From: Persicaria tinctoria
Lineage: Eukaryota > Streptophyta > Magnoliopsida > Caryophyllales > Polygonaceae
NCBI GenBank assembly: GCA_037127255.1
Contig: JBANSL010000009.1
Coordinates: 40,212,975-40,276,974 of the forward strand
Direction: 5' to 3'
DNA: 64,000 nt
Positions 46,719-57,364 of the stretch are shown here, piece by piece. The translations under genes were made by a program, and so were the position numbers. Under the pieces are notes generated by a model that was not told the DNA's origin, did no database searches, and saw only the letters and a list, made by a program, of their open reading frames with translations. How positions within the stretch are numbered: the first letter of the stretch is position 1; each line of letters begins with the position of its first letter.

Positions 46719-47109
46719 TAGGGCTGTTATTCGAGTCGAACGAGCCGAGTATTACTTGTTCATATTTAGTTCATTTAGAATATGAACGAGCTCGAGCCGA
46801 GTCTAAATTTTGACTCGAGCTTAAAAATGTGCTCATATTCGGCTCGTTTAGAAAATGAGCGAGCTCGAGCCGAGTTTTTTTCGAGCTTTAGGCAATTCTA
46901 CTTGCTCATTGTACAATAACTTTAACAAAATTTTAGAAATTTCATAAAATTCGAGCTATTCGAGTTTAATTCGAACGAGCCGAGCTTTGGAACGAGCTTA
47001 AAAATGTGCTCATACTCGGCTTGTTTAGAAAATGAACGAGCTCGAGTCGAGTTTTATACGAGCCTAACCCGAGCCGATCACGAGTAGCTTGTCTCACATA
47101 ACACCCCTA
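46719..47109. mobile_element. hAT-type MITE (391 bp)
   Basis: Starts TAGGGCTGTTATTCGA, ends ATAACACCCCTA (one mismatch between ends), flanked by a perfect 8-bp duplication ATTACATT at 46711-46718 and 47110-47117. The interior repeats GAGCTCGAGCCGAG and its inverse. Non-coding. It lies in the same SCPL intron as CACTA 3. Confidence 0.9.
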
Positions 47110-47117
47110 ATTACATT

Positions 47118-47141
47118 TATAAATAAATAAATAAATAAATA

Positions 47142-47202
<61 letters not shown>
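47118..47202. repeat. AAAT/TA/GA microsatellite
   Basis: (AAAT)n, then (TA)n, then (GA)n, ending at the left terminal repeat of the next element. The same kind of TA tract lies at the other end of that element. Confidence 0.9.
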
Positions 47203-47209
<7 letters not shown>

Positions 47210-47724
47210 ATGGGTAACTTGTGCACATCTCTTAAGGTGTACTTTTTGCACAAGTGTGGACCATTGATGCGATTATGATGGATGAATGAGATTAAAAGAA
47301 GTTTTTTTTCTTTTTTTTTTTAATTAATTAGTGGGACCCGTATGCAAGGTAAAACCAATCAGCTATACTCGCTTGGGCTTGGCGTGTGTTTTGATGGAAA
47401 GTGGGTTGATTTGGTGGTGGGACCCGCTCAATAATATTTAAAACGGAAATTTCGCCAGGGACCATGAGGTATTGCGATTTTCGTGAGGTATACAACTCTT
47501 TTGCATATTTCGCGTGGTGTCCCTGTGGTTTTCAATTATTTTGCCTCGTGCCCTTTCCGGTTAAATTTAACGGTCGTTGTGTTTCTTCCGTTAGCTTGTA
47601 ATTAAAAAAAAAAGAAAAAAGAAAGAAAGGTCGGAGAACAGACGAATGAGACGAGAGAGCCATCGGGTAGAGCTCGCTCGCCCGAATTCTTTCCTAATCA
47701 AAAAAAAAAAAAAAAAAGAAAAGA

Positions 47725-48021
47725 ATGAGACGAGAGAGCAACAACTCGAAGAACACGAGCGGCAATACCTCTAGGGTATTGCAATTTAGGGTTTATGTTG
47801 AAATTAATGGAATCACCGCCACTCCCCCCGCCGGCAACCTGCAGCAGAAGCAGCAGCGGAGGCGCACCACCAGCCACGACGCGCTGCTCCGGCTCTCCCC
47901 TGCCGATCACCTCCGGGATTCTTCAGCGACCTCGTCGTTTAGGGAGAATGTCGGACATGCCGCTTCTGAAACTTACTTGGTGACTGGCCTTAGCTTGAAG
48001 CTCTTGAGATATCTGGGTTGA
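47725..48021 (+). pseudogene. Captured exon 1 of isoprenylcysteine methylesterase (ICME)
   Basis: The end of this reading, FRENVGHAASETYLVTGLSL followed by KLLRYLG, matches the N-terminal region of plant ICME (prenylcysteine alpha-carboxyl methylesterase). The enzyme demethylates prenylated proteins at the ER or Golgi membrane and affects abscisic-acid signalling (established knowledge). The more N-terminal part is low complexity. Followed by an intron. Confidence 0.75.
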
Positions 48022-48513
48022 TTTCTCTTCTTTGCTCTTGATAAATGCCTTTGCTTTTCATCGGATTGTTGATCTAAATCGAATTTAGAAAATCTGTCCC
48101 TTTATGTAAATTTTATATGTTAATTATATCAGGATTCAGGTGCTTCTTGGTAATCAATTCGGCTTGAATTGGTCGTGGAATTACTCACACTGATAATGTA
48201 AGGTTTTAGGAATCTAAGTTATATATGGACCTAAGTTGCAAGGTGAGAGCTGCCATCAGATGGGTTAATCAATTCGAGATCAATTAGGAAACTATGTTTA
48301 GGGATGAAATTGCAGTTTCCCAGTTTGTCAAATTTGCACTTTTAGCAATTCTTGGTATGTAGTGCTTTGAAACAATCTATTCCACTCTTGGATGCATTTT
48401 TCTTTGATTACTCTCGGGCAAGGCTTCACCCTTAGGTCGGCAAAGTGTTTGTCGGTTTTTATTTAGTACATTTTGCTACTTGTAACGGTACTGTCATCAA
48501 CGTTTTCTTCCAG

Positions 48514-48615
48514 AAATTTCCCTCATGGAACTATAAGTGATATGGTTAAAGATGCTTCAGAAGGCATTTCATTTGTGTGCAATCATATTGCTGAGTATGG
48601 TGGTGATCCTAATAG
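48514..48615 (+). pseudogene. Captured ICME exon with the alpha/beta-hydrolase segment
   Basis: Between TTCCAG and AG|GTATAA. Encodes [20 protein letters not shown] then [12 protein letters not shown], the conserved hydrolase region before the nucleophile elbow. Confidence 0.82.
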
Positions 48616-49013
48616 GTATAAGAACTCTCTTTTCACCTTTCACTTATTTGTGTTGATTCTAGTTAATAAATGTGATGCCTCTAGAGAATAATAGGGATAA
48701 AAGCATCGAATCCTAGTTAGATTTTTCTTGCTGCACTGTTTTTATGCTGCTATGTTATGCACCCTTGCTTCCAATATGTATTCAGTGCTCACAAAAAATA
48801 CAACTTCAATGTTGTGATGAAGTTCACCTATTGAAACATTACCCAGGAAACTAAAAGTATCTTGCTAATAGCCGATGGTTAGCTTTACTTGCTTGAACCG
48901 TGTAGGAATCCTGATTTTATTGTGAAGCTCACTCACAAATGCTTACGATATTGTAAATATTGTTTTAGTTTCGAGTTCTGAAAGGATCCATTGCTCACTG
49001 TGTTATCTGCAGA

Positions 49014-49112
49014 ATTTATTTGATGGGACAATCTGCTAGTGCACACATTGTTGCTTGTGCTCTCATTGAGAAAGCTATCAAAGAAGCAAGAGGGGAGCTG
49101 GGTGTTACTTGA
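49014..49112 (+). pseudogene. Captured ICME exon with nucleophile elbow
   Basis: After [26 protein letters not shown] then [12 protein letters not shown] and a stop at 49110-49112. The G-x-S-x-G/A elbow of the esterase reads GQSAS, with Ser in place of the usual Gly or Ala after it. The rest of the enzyme (acid and His of the triad) is missing, so no activity is possible. Confidence 0.82.
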
Positions 49113-49215
49113 AGCGAAGAGGAAGACGAAGGTTGAAGATCGAATATCAAGAAATTGAGAGGTCTGCGTGATTTTTTTTGAATTGTCGATCAGTTATGTG
49201 GTGGATAATGGATAT

Positions 49216-49286
49216 AGCTTATTAGCTCAAATGGAAAGAGCTTTCTGCATAATCACAAAGATGTGGGTTCAAATCCCACATAAGCT
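49216..49286 (+). tRNA. tRNA-shaped sequence C (probable tRNA mimic or pseudogene)
   Basis: Acceptor AGCTTAT/ATAAGCT and T-arm GTGGG-TTCAAAT-CCCAC are both perfect, and each differs from copy A by a compensating pair of changes. D-stem GCTC/GAGC. The anticodon arm pairs as TTTCTG-CATAAT-CACAAA with one mismatch and a 6-base loop. A- and B-box consensus are kept. It lies just downstream of the captured ICME exons. Confidence 0.55.
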
Positions 49287-49697
49287 ACTCATAATCTACA
49301 GGTTGTTTATGCTCCTTTAGGCATGAAAAAATAGAAAATTTATTTGATGTCTTTCCTCTAGAACTTGCTATGTCATGCATTTAATTTTTTTTTTTGGTTG
49401 AAAAAAGAATAAAGTAAGCGGAAGTGAAAGTGGGCAATAAACTAGCATTTAAGTATCATATATGTGTTTGTAAGTTTCTTATGAAAACATTACTGTGTTT
49501 GTAAGCTTCGTGCATGCTGATTTTTGCTTGTGTTTATGATTTTTATCTTGTAGAAGGTAACATTTTCATCATATTCCATCTCCCTTTTATTTTGCTCTGA
49601 TTTTTCCCTACTTATTGCTAAGTGTCATTTAACATCTTTGAAGTATTATTATACATGATTGAGATTTTTCAAGCAAGATGGCACTCAAAATCTAGAT

Positions 49698-49775
49698 AGC
49701 CTATGTAGGATTCGAACCCACATACTTGTGCCTTAGCACATTGCTCTACCCGTTGACTCGTTGAGCTAATAGGCC
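49698..49775 (-). tRNA. tRNA-shaped sequence D (probable tRNA mimic or pseudogene)
   Basis: On the minus strand: GGCCTAT...ATAGGCT acceptor (first pair G-U), an enlarged D region with an 8-base insertion (CGAGTCAA), anticodon arm TGTGC-TAAG-GCACA (four-base loop), and T-arm GTGGG-TTCGAAT-CCTAC (one G-U). It faces copy C, 411 bp away, in convergent orientation within the same Pack-MULE. Confidence 0.5.
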
Positions 49776-50900
49776 AAAATGTTCAAGATAGCCAGAATTA
49801 ACCCCCAAAAACCAACACGCCATTTCATAGGCAGTCAAAATCTCCCCCAAACACCACCACACAATCAAGATAACCGAAATAAAAACAAATGAAGTTCATT
49901 CATCTCACTACTAATCTGCACACCACCACACAATCAAGAAAACCGAAATAAACACAAATGAAGTTCATTCGGCTCACTATTAATCTTCTATTAAGTGAAA
50001 TTATCAGTTCAGTCTCATGACTCTCATTGTATTATGTAAAAAATGAAGTTCAGTCTGCGATGTTCTGCTATGAACATCCTTTTACTGTTTCAACTCAATC
50101 TGAGAAAATTAAGATAGGCTACCCAGATCATCATGAACATAAGCTACTCAGATCATCATTTTACTTTTCAATTCGATTTGTCATTCATGAGTATAAGCTA
50201 CCCAAATCATCATTAACATAAGCTACTCATATCATCATTAACATAAGCTATCAATGGATTTTCAATTTTTAATAGCCCCACATGCTTTTTTCTTCCATAA
50301 ACTTGTTAGAAGATTAACATGTTAAGCATTAATATATTAATCTTTCTAGCTAAACTATGCCATTGCAATCAGCGTCAACTTGCTGTCAATCTGTCATAGG
50401 CTCAAATTGCCTCTTTTTCCCGATTCAGTCCCATTAACCACAAAATGCAAACCAAATTCAGCAATTCATCACCAAACTTAAACTCAAACTTCAAATACGA
50501 AACCCCAAATTCCGGAGAAATTGAGTAGAAAACAAAACCTAAACCTTAATTTTCAAAAAACTTCGAAGAAGACATACCTTCTCCGCCCCTGTCACCAGAA
50601 TTCAATCCGCCTGCCGGACCCCATCTCTAGACTCTAGTCGACACTGTGCTGGCGTCGGATGAGGTCCTCTCTAGTCACCCACCCTCTCAAGCGTCGTCCT
50701 CACTGTGTCGCCTTCTCTGAATCGCCCTCCCTCTCGAGCTTCGCTCCACTGAATAGATCGAGAGCCTTCGTCGATTTGACAACCAGACACTGCCGCTCCG
50801 AGCCGTCCCCCTAGTCCCTTCGCCCAAGCTCACCAATCGCCATCCTTCCCCTCTCTTTCCAGCGCAGCCAAATGAAGAATCGAAAAAGGTAAGTTCTCCT
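49776..50900. other. Right interior of the Pack-MULE
   Basis: 49800-50000 has a duplicated block containing CACACAATCAAGAWAACCGA. 50110-50250 has four copies of ATAAGCTACYCARATCATCAT. 50560-50880 is CT- and CG-rich, like the promoter and 5'-UTR of a plant gene on the minus strand, with no recognisable coding part. Confidence 0.5.
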
Positions 50901-51378
50901 TTCTATTAATTGATTTCCTTTTTATTTAATAAAAGTTAACGGTGAAGTTTAAAAAAACAAACGGAGGGGTATGACACGAAATTTTTACAAACCTCAGGGC
51001 TATCCTGCGAAATAGGTCAAAGTGTTGTATACCTCGCGAAATACCCCATACATCAGGGGTACCTCGCGAAATTTCCCTATTAAAAAAATTAAAGAGATTG
51101 ATTCCACTCAACGATAATAAAAAAAAAAACAAAGAAAATTGCACCCACGTGGATCAAATTATATCCATTCCGTTTTCCCCCTTTGAATTCACAGTATAGT
51201 TTATGCATATTAATTTAGGTCAAAATAAATATTTAGATTTATTCACATTCACAATTACTCCATATAAATGGGTTATGATGTATATTATATTAACCCATAA
51301 AAGCGTAAAAAAAAACCTTTTCTTATGCGGCCAAACGACATTAATTGTAATTAATCTTTGTGCAAAAATTCCTTTTTT

Positions 51379-51905
51379 TTATTCGGTTGAATCGATCGAT
51401 TTATCGCGCACATTGAACAATAATTGAGAGATTTTTTTTCGGTTGAATCGATCGATTTATCGCGCACATTGAACAATAATTGAGAGATTTTTTTTCGGTT
51501 GAATCGATCGATTTATCGCGCACATTGAACAATAATTGAGAGATTATTCAGTAGAATTATTTTTTTTTTTATTCGGTTGAATCGATCAATTTATCGTGAA
51601 CATTGAACAATAATTGAGAGATTATTCAGTGAAATTGTTATTTTTACGAGGTACACGGAAGCGATGAATAATTGCACAACCGTTGTGAATAAAAAAACTT
51701 TTGTAATTATTCGGTTGAATCAATTGATTTATCGAGCACATTGAACGATAATTGGTAAATTATTCAATGAAATTCTTATTTTTACAAGGTACCCAGAAGC
51801 GATGAATAATTGCATAACCATTGTAATTATGCGGTTGAATCGGTCGATTAACGCGTACATTGACTGATAATTAAGAGATTATTCAGTGAAATTATTATTT
51901 TTACG
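51379..51905. repeat. Tandem array with CGGTTGAATCGATCGATTTA units
   Basis: Six imperfect copies. The first three have a period of about 57 bp and are nearly identical; the later three expand to about 120-135 bp by adding a block with TTATTTTTACGAGGTACAC and GATGAATAATTGCA. It lies inside the outer MULE-like element, outside the nested Pack-MULE. Confidence 0.85.
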
Positions 51906-52139
51906 AAGTACACAATTATTTCAAACTACAAAATACACATTCCATTGAATAATAATATTGACAATCTCATATCTCAATCACAAAATACACATTTCATTGA
52001 ATAATTATACATAATTCAAAAACAATATCGCCAATCTCATATCTCAATTTCAAAATAAACACATTACATTGAATAATTAGCAAAAATTCAACAAAGTATT
52101 CAACATTTCCGAAAAAACAAATTCCAATTTCAACATACC

Positions 52140-52690
52140 TTTATTTACTTGAATCGAGTGGTGAACTAGAACTGTAGAACAGGAGAAGGAGCAGTAGCAA
52201 GCGAGGACTAAAGGGGCCGACCTGGTCGACGTGCGAGTCGGCGCGACTAAGCGAGGGCGGCTCCGGGAGGCGGGGAGAGGGTCGGCGCGATCTGGATGAC
52301 GGTGGTCTGGACCTTGTGCCTCGACTTATTGCCCGGAGATCCAGATCCTGTCACCGATGTGCTCAGATTGGAATCGCAGAAGGAGGCACTGACCACCACC
52401 GGTGTTGAAGCACCACTCGGAATCGTACACCGGAGAAGAGGACTCATCGATGTGCGCCTCCGCTTCGACGACACTGCTCTTGTGCAACCCTTGCCGCCGC
52501 AATCGCCGCCGATTGAGCCGGAATCCTCATCTCTGCTACGATGATGGTGGTATGGGGTGATTTCCGATGGTGATGAAAGGAGATTTTCGACGCTTCCAAA
52601 GCACCAATTTGACAAACCATGAGGAAGAAGAACAGAATTTCTGCTTTTAGGGTTTTACTGGGCTTTGTTCTCACACGCGCCTGAAGATTG
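52140..52690 (-). other. Possible captured 5' exon in the outer MULE-like element
   Basis: GC-rich relative to its surroundings. A minus-strand frame of 122 codons (52247-52615) has HHHHRS, Ser-rich SSKRRRTSMSPLL and TSVTGSGSPGNKSRHKVQTT. I do not recognise it. Its position next to a MULE terminus suggests a captured gene 5' end. A competing minus-strand frame overlaps it. Confidence 0.35.
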
Positions 52691-52817
52691 AGTTTTTCCT
52701 CTTTTTTTTTAAATCACCCGTACACATGGCGGAATGTAGGCCATTAATTTCACCAGGATCAATGGATGAGATTTGTGCACAAAGTATATCTTAAGAGGTG
52801 TGCACAAGGGAACCACT

Positions 52818-52923
<106 letters not shown>

Positions 52924-53038
52924 CAATCCAAGTTGCATATTCTCAATTCTCATCTAATATTCATTCTTTATGGAAAAATAGCTTATTAATAGTATTCACA
53001 ATTATGATATGATTGAAGTTTTTTCCCCCAATTTGCAG

Positions 53039-53110
53039 AGCTACAATTATATCCCCATCTACATATGGACTAATGCCAAATTTGTACAAGCTGCTCTCCA
53101 TGTTCGGCAG
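53039..53110 (+). CDS. Host SCPL exon (72 bp)
   Basis: After ATTTGCAG and before GTTTGT. It encodes SYNYIPIYIWTNAKFVQAAL then HVRQ, 24 codons in phase 0 on both sides. The pattern W-x-N-x-x-x-V-x-x-A-L-H-V-R is the SCPL segment that follows PELWCR, exactly where 36802 stops. The intron between them is 16,236 bp and contains CACTA 3, a hAT MITE and the nested MULEs. Confidence 0.75.
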
Positions 53111-53841
53111 GTTTGTTATATATCTATATATACATATATTAAAATCGATGCATAATGTCCTATTTGACATGTTGCATGTGGTTGATTATAAAAAAATTAT
53201 TAAAATAATATATTGTCGTACTTTATAAAAAGTTATCATAAGCCACAAATCTATCTATGTATATTTTAGTTAATTGATAAAAAATGTAAATCAACGTTAT
53301 GAACTATTTCATAGGCATACTTACCAAAAATATTATTAGATAAATATCTAGTATTTCATACGTGCTATTTTATTCATATAGATTTTTTTTTGTTGAAAAT
53401 AATTATTTATATCGAAATTAATTCTTTAATAATTTTTATTTTATTTATATCTATATTATTTTTTGGGGCCAAAATAAATTATTAAAATATTATATAGCCA
53501 TAATATGTAGGTACAATCCATCAATGCATATATCTTTTAGTAAATTAGTGTAATAAAGATATACTACACATATAATAAAAAAATATTAAAATACTTTTAA
53601 AAATTAGCTATTTCTTTAATTACATGAGATATAATGAACGATAGATTTGAAAAAAAAAAAGTTATAATTGTGAATTATATTTATATTTTGAGAGAATGCA
53701 AATAACAAATATTTAGATTATATATAACCAGTCAAAATAATTTTATTTATATATATGTTATTTTTTAATGGAAAAATTATTTGTATTTAGATTATTAATT
53801 ATTTATTTATTAGAATTTATCTAGATTATTAACGTAGGAAC
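53111..53841. other. SCPL intron, AT-rich part
   Basis: Very AT-rich, with no exon or recognisable repeat apart from A/T runs. Confidence 0.55.
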
Positions 53842-54011
53842 TAGGGGTGGGCACAAATCCCGCAAATCCCGATCCCGTTCCGGTCCCGTCCCGATCCCGT
53901 CCCGATCCCGATGGGATTTATGACAAAATAGCGAATCCCGTCCCGCAAAAATTATGCGGGACGAAACGCGGGACGATCCCGGTGGGATCCCGCAAATCAC
54001 GTCCCGTCCCG

Positions 54012-54076
<65 letters not shown>

Positions 54077-54124
54077 TTTGATAATAATAATAATATCATA
54101 ATATTATAGAATAATAATATATTA

Positions 54125-54322
54125 TTTTTTTTTAGATCAAACTCAGCCCGCTCATTAATTGCATTTCATTTGTAATAAGAGTTACAACGTTGCAAGGTAG
54201 TGACTGTAAATTGAAAAACCAAGAAGATCCCATGGGGCAAGAAGCCGCAATGCTATGTGCGACCCTATTCCCCTCCCTCCTCACAGAGTCCACCTTAGAG
54301 ACGTAAAACCCTCCGCATCATG
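54125..54322 (-). mobile_element. 5'-truncated LINE tail
   Basis: The poly(T) at 54125-54133 is the poly(A) tail of a minus-strand insertion flanked by the perfect 10-bp duplication TAATATATTA (54115-54124 and 54323-54332). The minus-strand reading has GNRVAHSIAA, the end of a plant LINE RNase H domain. Confidence 0.75.
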
Positions 54323-54332
54323 TAATATATTA

Positions 54333-54567
54333 CTCCCTTCGTTCAAATATGTAAGATCATTTACTTTTCGGCACGTAGTTTAAGGAGCTAAATACTATAT
54401 CAAATATTAATTATTTTTAAATTATTTTTTTACATTTTAATACTTAATAATAAAAAGTGTTATATTGTAAAAAATTAATTTTAAAAAAATTAATATTTTA
54501 CATAGTATTTAGCTCCTTAACCTACGTGCCAAAAAGTAAAAGATCTTATATTACCGAACGGAGGGAG
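54333..54567. mobile_element. Stowaway MITE (235 bp)
   Basis: Ends CTCCCTTCGTTC and GAACGGAGGGAG (matching apart from one base), bounded by TA on each side (54331-54332 and 54568-54569). It inserted precisely at the last TA of the LINE's target duplication. Confidence 0.88.
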
Positions 54568-55151
54568 TATTACTATTATTATTTTGAAAACATATTATAA
54601 TCATAATCTTCCATTTATAATAATAATAATATTTATTTATAATAATAATATTATTATTATTTGAGAAAATATTATTTATAATAATAATAATAATTTTCGT
54701 TTTATAATAATAATTGATTATAATAATAATGTTATTATTATATAATATTATAATATAATTTAATAATAATATTACTTTATAATAAAATTATTATTATTAT
54801 TATTATTATACTATATTATTATATTATTATTATACCATATTATATGTTTTCTTGTAAAGTATAATTATTTTATAATAATAACAATAAAAATAAGCAATAA
54901 TATTATTATTATTATTTAATTTTTTTTAATTATAACGTGGCATTATTAATATTATTATTATTATTATTTAGAGCTACAAGGGGCAAATAGCTAAATACGG
55001 TATTCTTTCCAACTATCAATCGATAATGAGACACTATCTGGTGAATCTCGTCTCAATCCCTTTCCGTCCCGATCTAGTAAGATAATGAAGTCAAATATGT
55101 TGAACTTTATAATGAATTATACAATCATTGTATGAATTAATAATAGTATTA

Positions 55152-55191
<40 letters not shown>

Positions 55192-55562
55192 GAATAATAT
55201 AGTTAAGAAAAATACCAATTTAACATATTATACAAATTAATGAGTTATAAAAGCATTTTTCACTTTACAAATTTATATAATATTTTATTATTTTTATTTG
55301 CGGGACAAGGCCCGTCCCGTCCCGATCCCGTCCCGTCCAGACACCATCCCGTCCCGAAAAAAAAGTGTCGATCCCGTCCCGATCCCGTCCCGTAAAATTT
55401 TCGCGGGACGAGTCCCGTCCCGTCCCGTGCCCACCCCTAGTAGGAACTACAATAGCTTGTAGTTGTGTGTATATATATACACCGCGCACTCATAACGTAT
55501 GTATGAGGTAACAAAATTACAAATGATGTCACAAGAGATTTTATCGGTCTATATATGGTTAT

Positions 55563-56578
55563 AGGAAAAATAACCAAAAATAATCCCAACTATCCCTATT
55601 CAACCAAAAATAATCTAACCTTTGAAAACAACTAATTAATTGCCCAACTATTACACTATATACCAAAAACAACACAGATCAGTTTTTTGTCCTTAATTTT
55701 AGTTTCAAAACGTTTCAAACTTTCCAAAATACACAAAATACCCTCCCCCAACCCACCCCTCAATCCCCTCATCCTACCACTGTTGCAACTTCACCCTCCT
55801 CCCCAAACCCCTTCATTTTCAGCGTTCTTCCCCACCCACTAGATTGAAACCCTTCCTTTTCAGCATATTCTTCCCCCTCCCTTTACATTGAAACCCCAAC
55901 GCCTATTCACCTCCATCTGCAAGACTGCAACTTTGTCCCCCCCACCATCTCCGGATGCCTCCCGCCCCATCACCTCTGCACAATTTCAAAAATTATTAAG
56001 TTAAAAATTTCCCCTTTCTATATGGTATTGAATCATTATAATTGATAGGATAATTTTTGTCTTTGACCTTCAAATTGTATGCGATTTTATCTTTCAAAAA
56101 ATCAAATTAGCTAAAGTCTTGCAAGTGTTGACTCTTCATTTGCAAGACAAGAGGGTTGCTGCTTTGAGGTCGAAATCGGGGCTGAGATTGGTGATGAGTT
56201 ACCATAGAGGGGTTGGGCGCGTCGGGGGTGTGTCGGGGCCGAGATTGGCAATGGTAGTAGCCAGTAGGTAGCCCGGCCAGAGTGATGAATTAGCGCATGT
56301 CACAACAGAGGGGATGGGTGAATTGAGGTCGAAGTCGGGGTTGTTGTTGGCAATGGTGGCGCAGGTGATGATTTTGGGGAGTGGGGGTTGGGGGAAGAGG
56401 GCATTTTGTGTATTTTCTAAAGTTAGAAACAGTTTGGAATTAAAATTAAGGACCAAAATTGTGCTGTATCATTTTTGGTATATAGGGTAATAGATGGGCT
56501 ATTAGTTAGTTATTTTAAAAGGTTGGATTATTTTTGGTTGAATAGGGATAGTTGAGATTATTTTTGGTTATTTTTCCT
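55563..56578. mobile_element. Long-TIR element (probably MULE-type), 1 kb
   Basis: Ends AGGAAAAATAACCAAAAATA and its inverse. The inverted similarity extends about 130 bp, including TTGGTATATAG. The flanks TGGTTAT and GGGTTAT are similar, so the TSD is imperfect. The middle (about 55740-56400) is C/G-rich and non-coding. Its right end is 22 bp before a host exon. Confidence 0.75.
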
Positions 56579-56600
56579 AGGGTTATATATGTATGGGCAG

Positions 56601-56722
56601 GTAACTATTCAAGAGTGGGTACGGTGCAATCAGACCTTGTCGGGATTCACAACAGATATTAACAATACAGTTCCTTATCATCGACGCCCTACAAAAAAAT
56701 TCATAAGGGCTCTAGTTTACAA
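56601..56722 (+). CDS. Host SCPL exon (122 bp)
   Basis: Acceptor GTATGGGCAG and donor AA|GTAAGT. Encodes VTIQEWVRCNQTLSGFTTDI then PYHRRPTKKFIRALVYK. In SCPL proteins the stretch (G)TIxEWVRCN...YHxxLTKKGYRALVYS directly precedes the exon with the catalytic-Asp motif GDHD. The first codon is Val where Gly is usual. The next exon would lie past the FAR1 element, probably beyond the window. Confidence 0.82.
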
Positions 56723-56784
56723 GTAAGTAAAACTTTGGTACACAGTGGTACGGTTAATTCATGGATCATATATACGTATGATAT

Positions 56785-56865
<81 letters not shown>

Positions 56866-56875
56866 TATATAGTGG
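56785..56875. repeat. (TA)n microsatellite beside the FAR1-type MULE
   Basis: About 80 bp of TA with a CACACA interruption, again next to a probable MULE end (AGTGGCGACCAAGATC at about 56871). Confidence 0.85.
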
Positions 56876-57364
56876 CGACCAAGATCTATGTTTCCCGTAA
56901 TTGGGGAAATGTTTCGATGAACCAAATTTGGGTGACCCAAGGGGTATTTAAGTAACTTCCATAAAAAATTCAAAAGGATAAAAGGAAATAAAATCTGAAA
57001 AGTATGTAATGAGTACCTAGTTCTAGCCTAGGTTAATGATGGTGTTTTTAATTTGATTTTTCCTACCAAGGGTTTGAATTACAAATTCACAATTTATACA
57101 ATTAAAAATTCACAATTTATTTAAACACTCCATGTCTCCATCTCCAAACGGTAATACCTTTCTTCTCCCATCCTAGTTGCCGGAATGAAGAGATAACTCA
57201 ACGGAATTTGTGGTGGATCGCCGGATTCAAGGGTTCCGATCATCGAACTCGCTGAAGGTATTACCTTCTTTAGTTTCGAAACTAATTATGGGAATCGCTA
57301 GATTCATTGGACAATGAGGGGCTAAATATATCATCTTTAAGTTTGATGAGGGTTTAGGATTATG

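Larger units (their letters stand above)
47444..51077. mobile_element. Pack-MULE carrying ICME exons and two tRNA-shaped sequences
   Basis: Long inverted ends: the left starts CGGAAATTTCGCCAGG and contains CGTGAGGTATACAAC, and the right end reversed starts GGGAAATTTCGCGAGG and contains CGCGAGGTATACAAC. The 9-bp flanks TATTTAAAA (47435-47443) and TATTAAAAA (51078-51086) differ at one base, as expected for a Mutator-type TSD. 3,634 bp, no transposase. Exons of one plant gene lie at 47725-49112. Confidence 0.82.
53842..55439. mobile_element. hAT-type inverted-repeat element with nested insertions
   Basis: Ends TAGGGGTGGGCAC and GTGCCCACCCCTA, flanked by the perfect 8-bp duplication GTAGGAAC at 53834-53841 and 55440-55447. 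Both ends carry dense CCCGTCCCGATCCCG repeats. The interior is (AAT)n/(ATT)n. A LINE tail and a Stowaway MITE are nested in it. No transposase. It lies in an SCPL intron. Confidence 0.9.
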
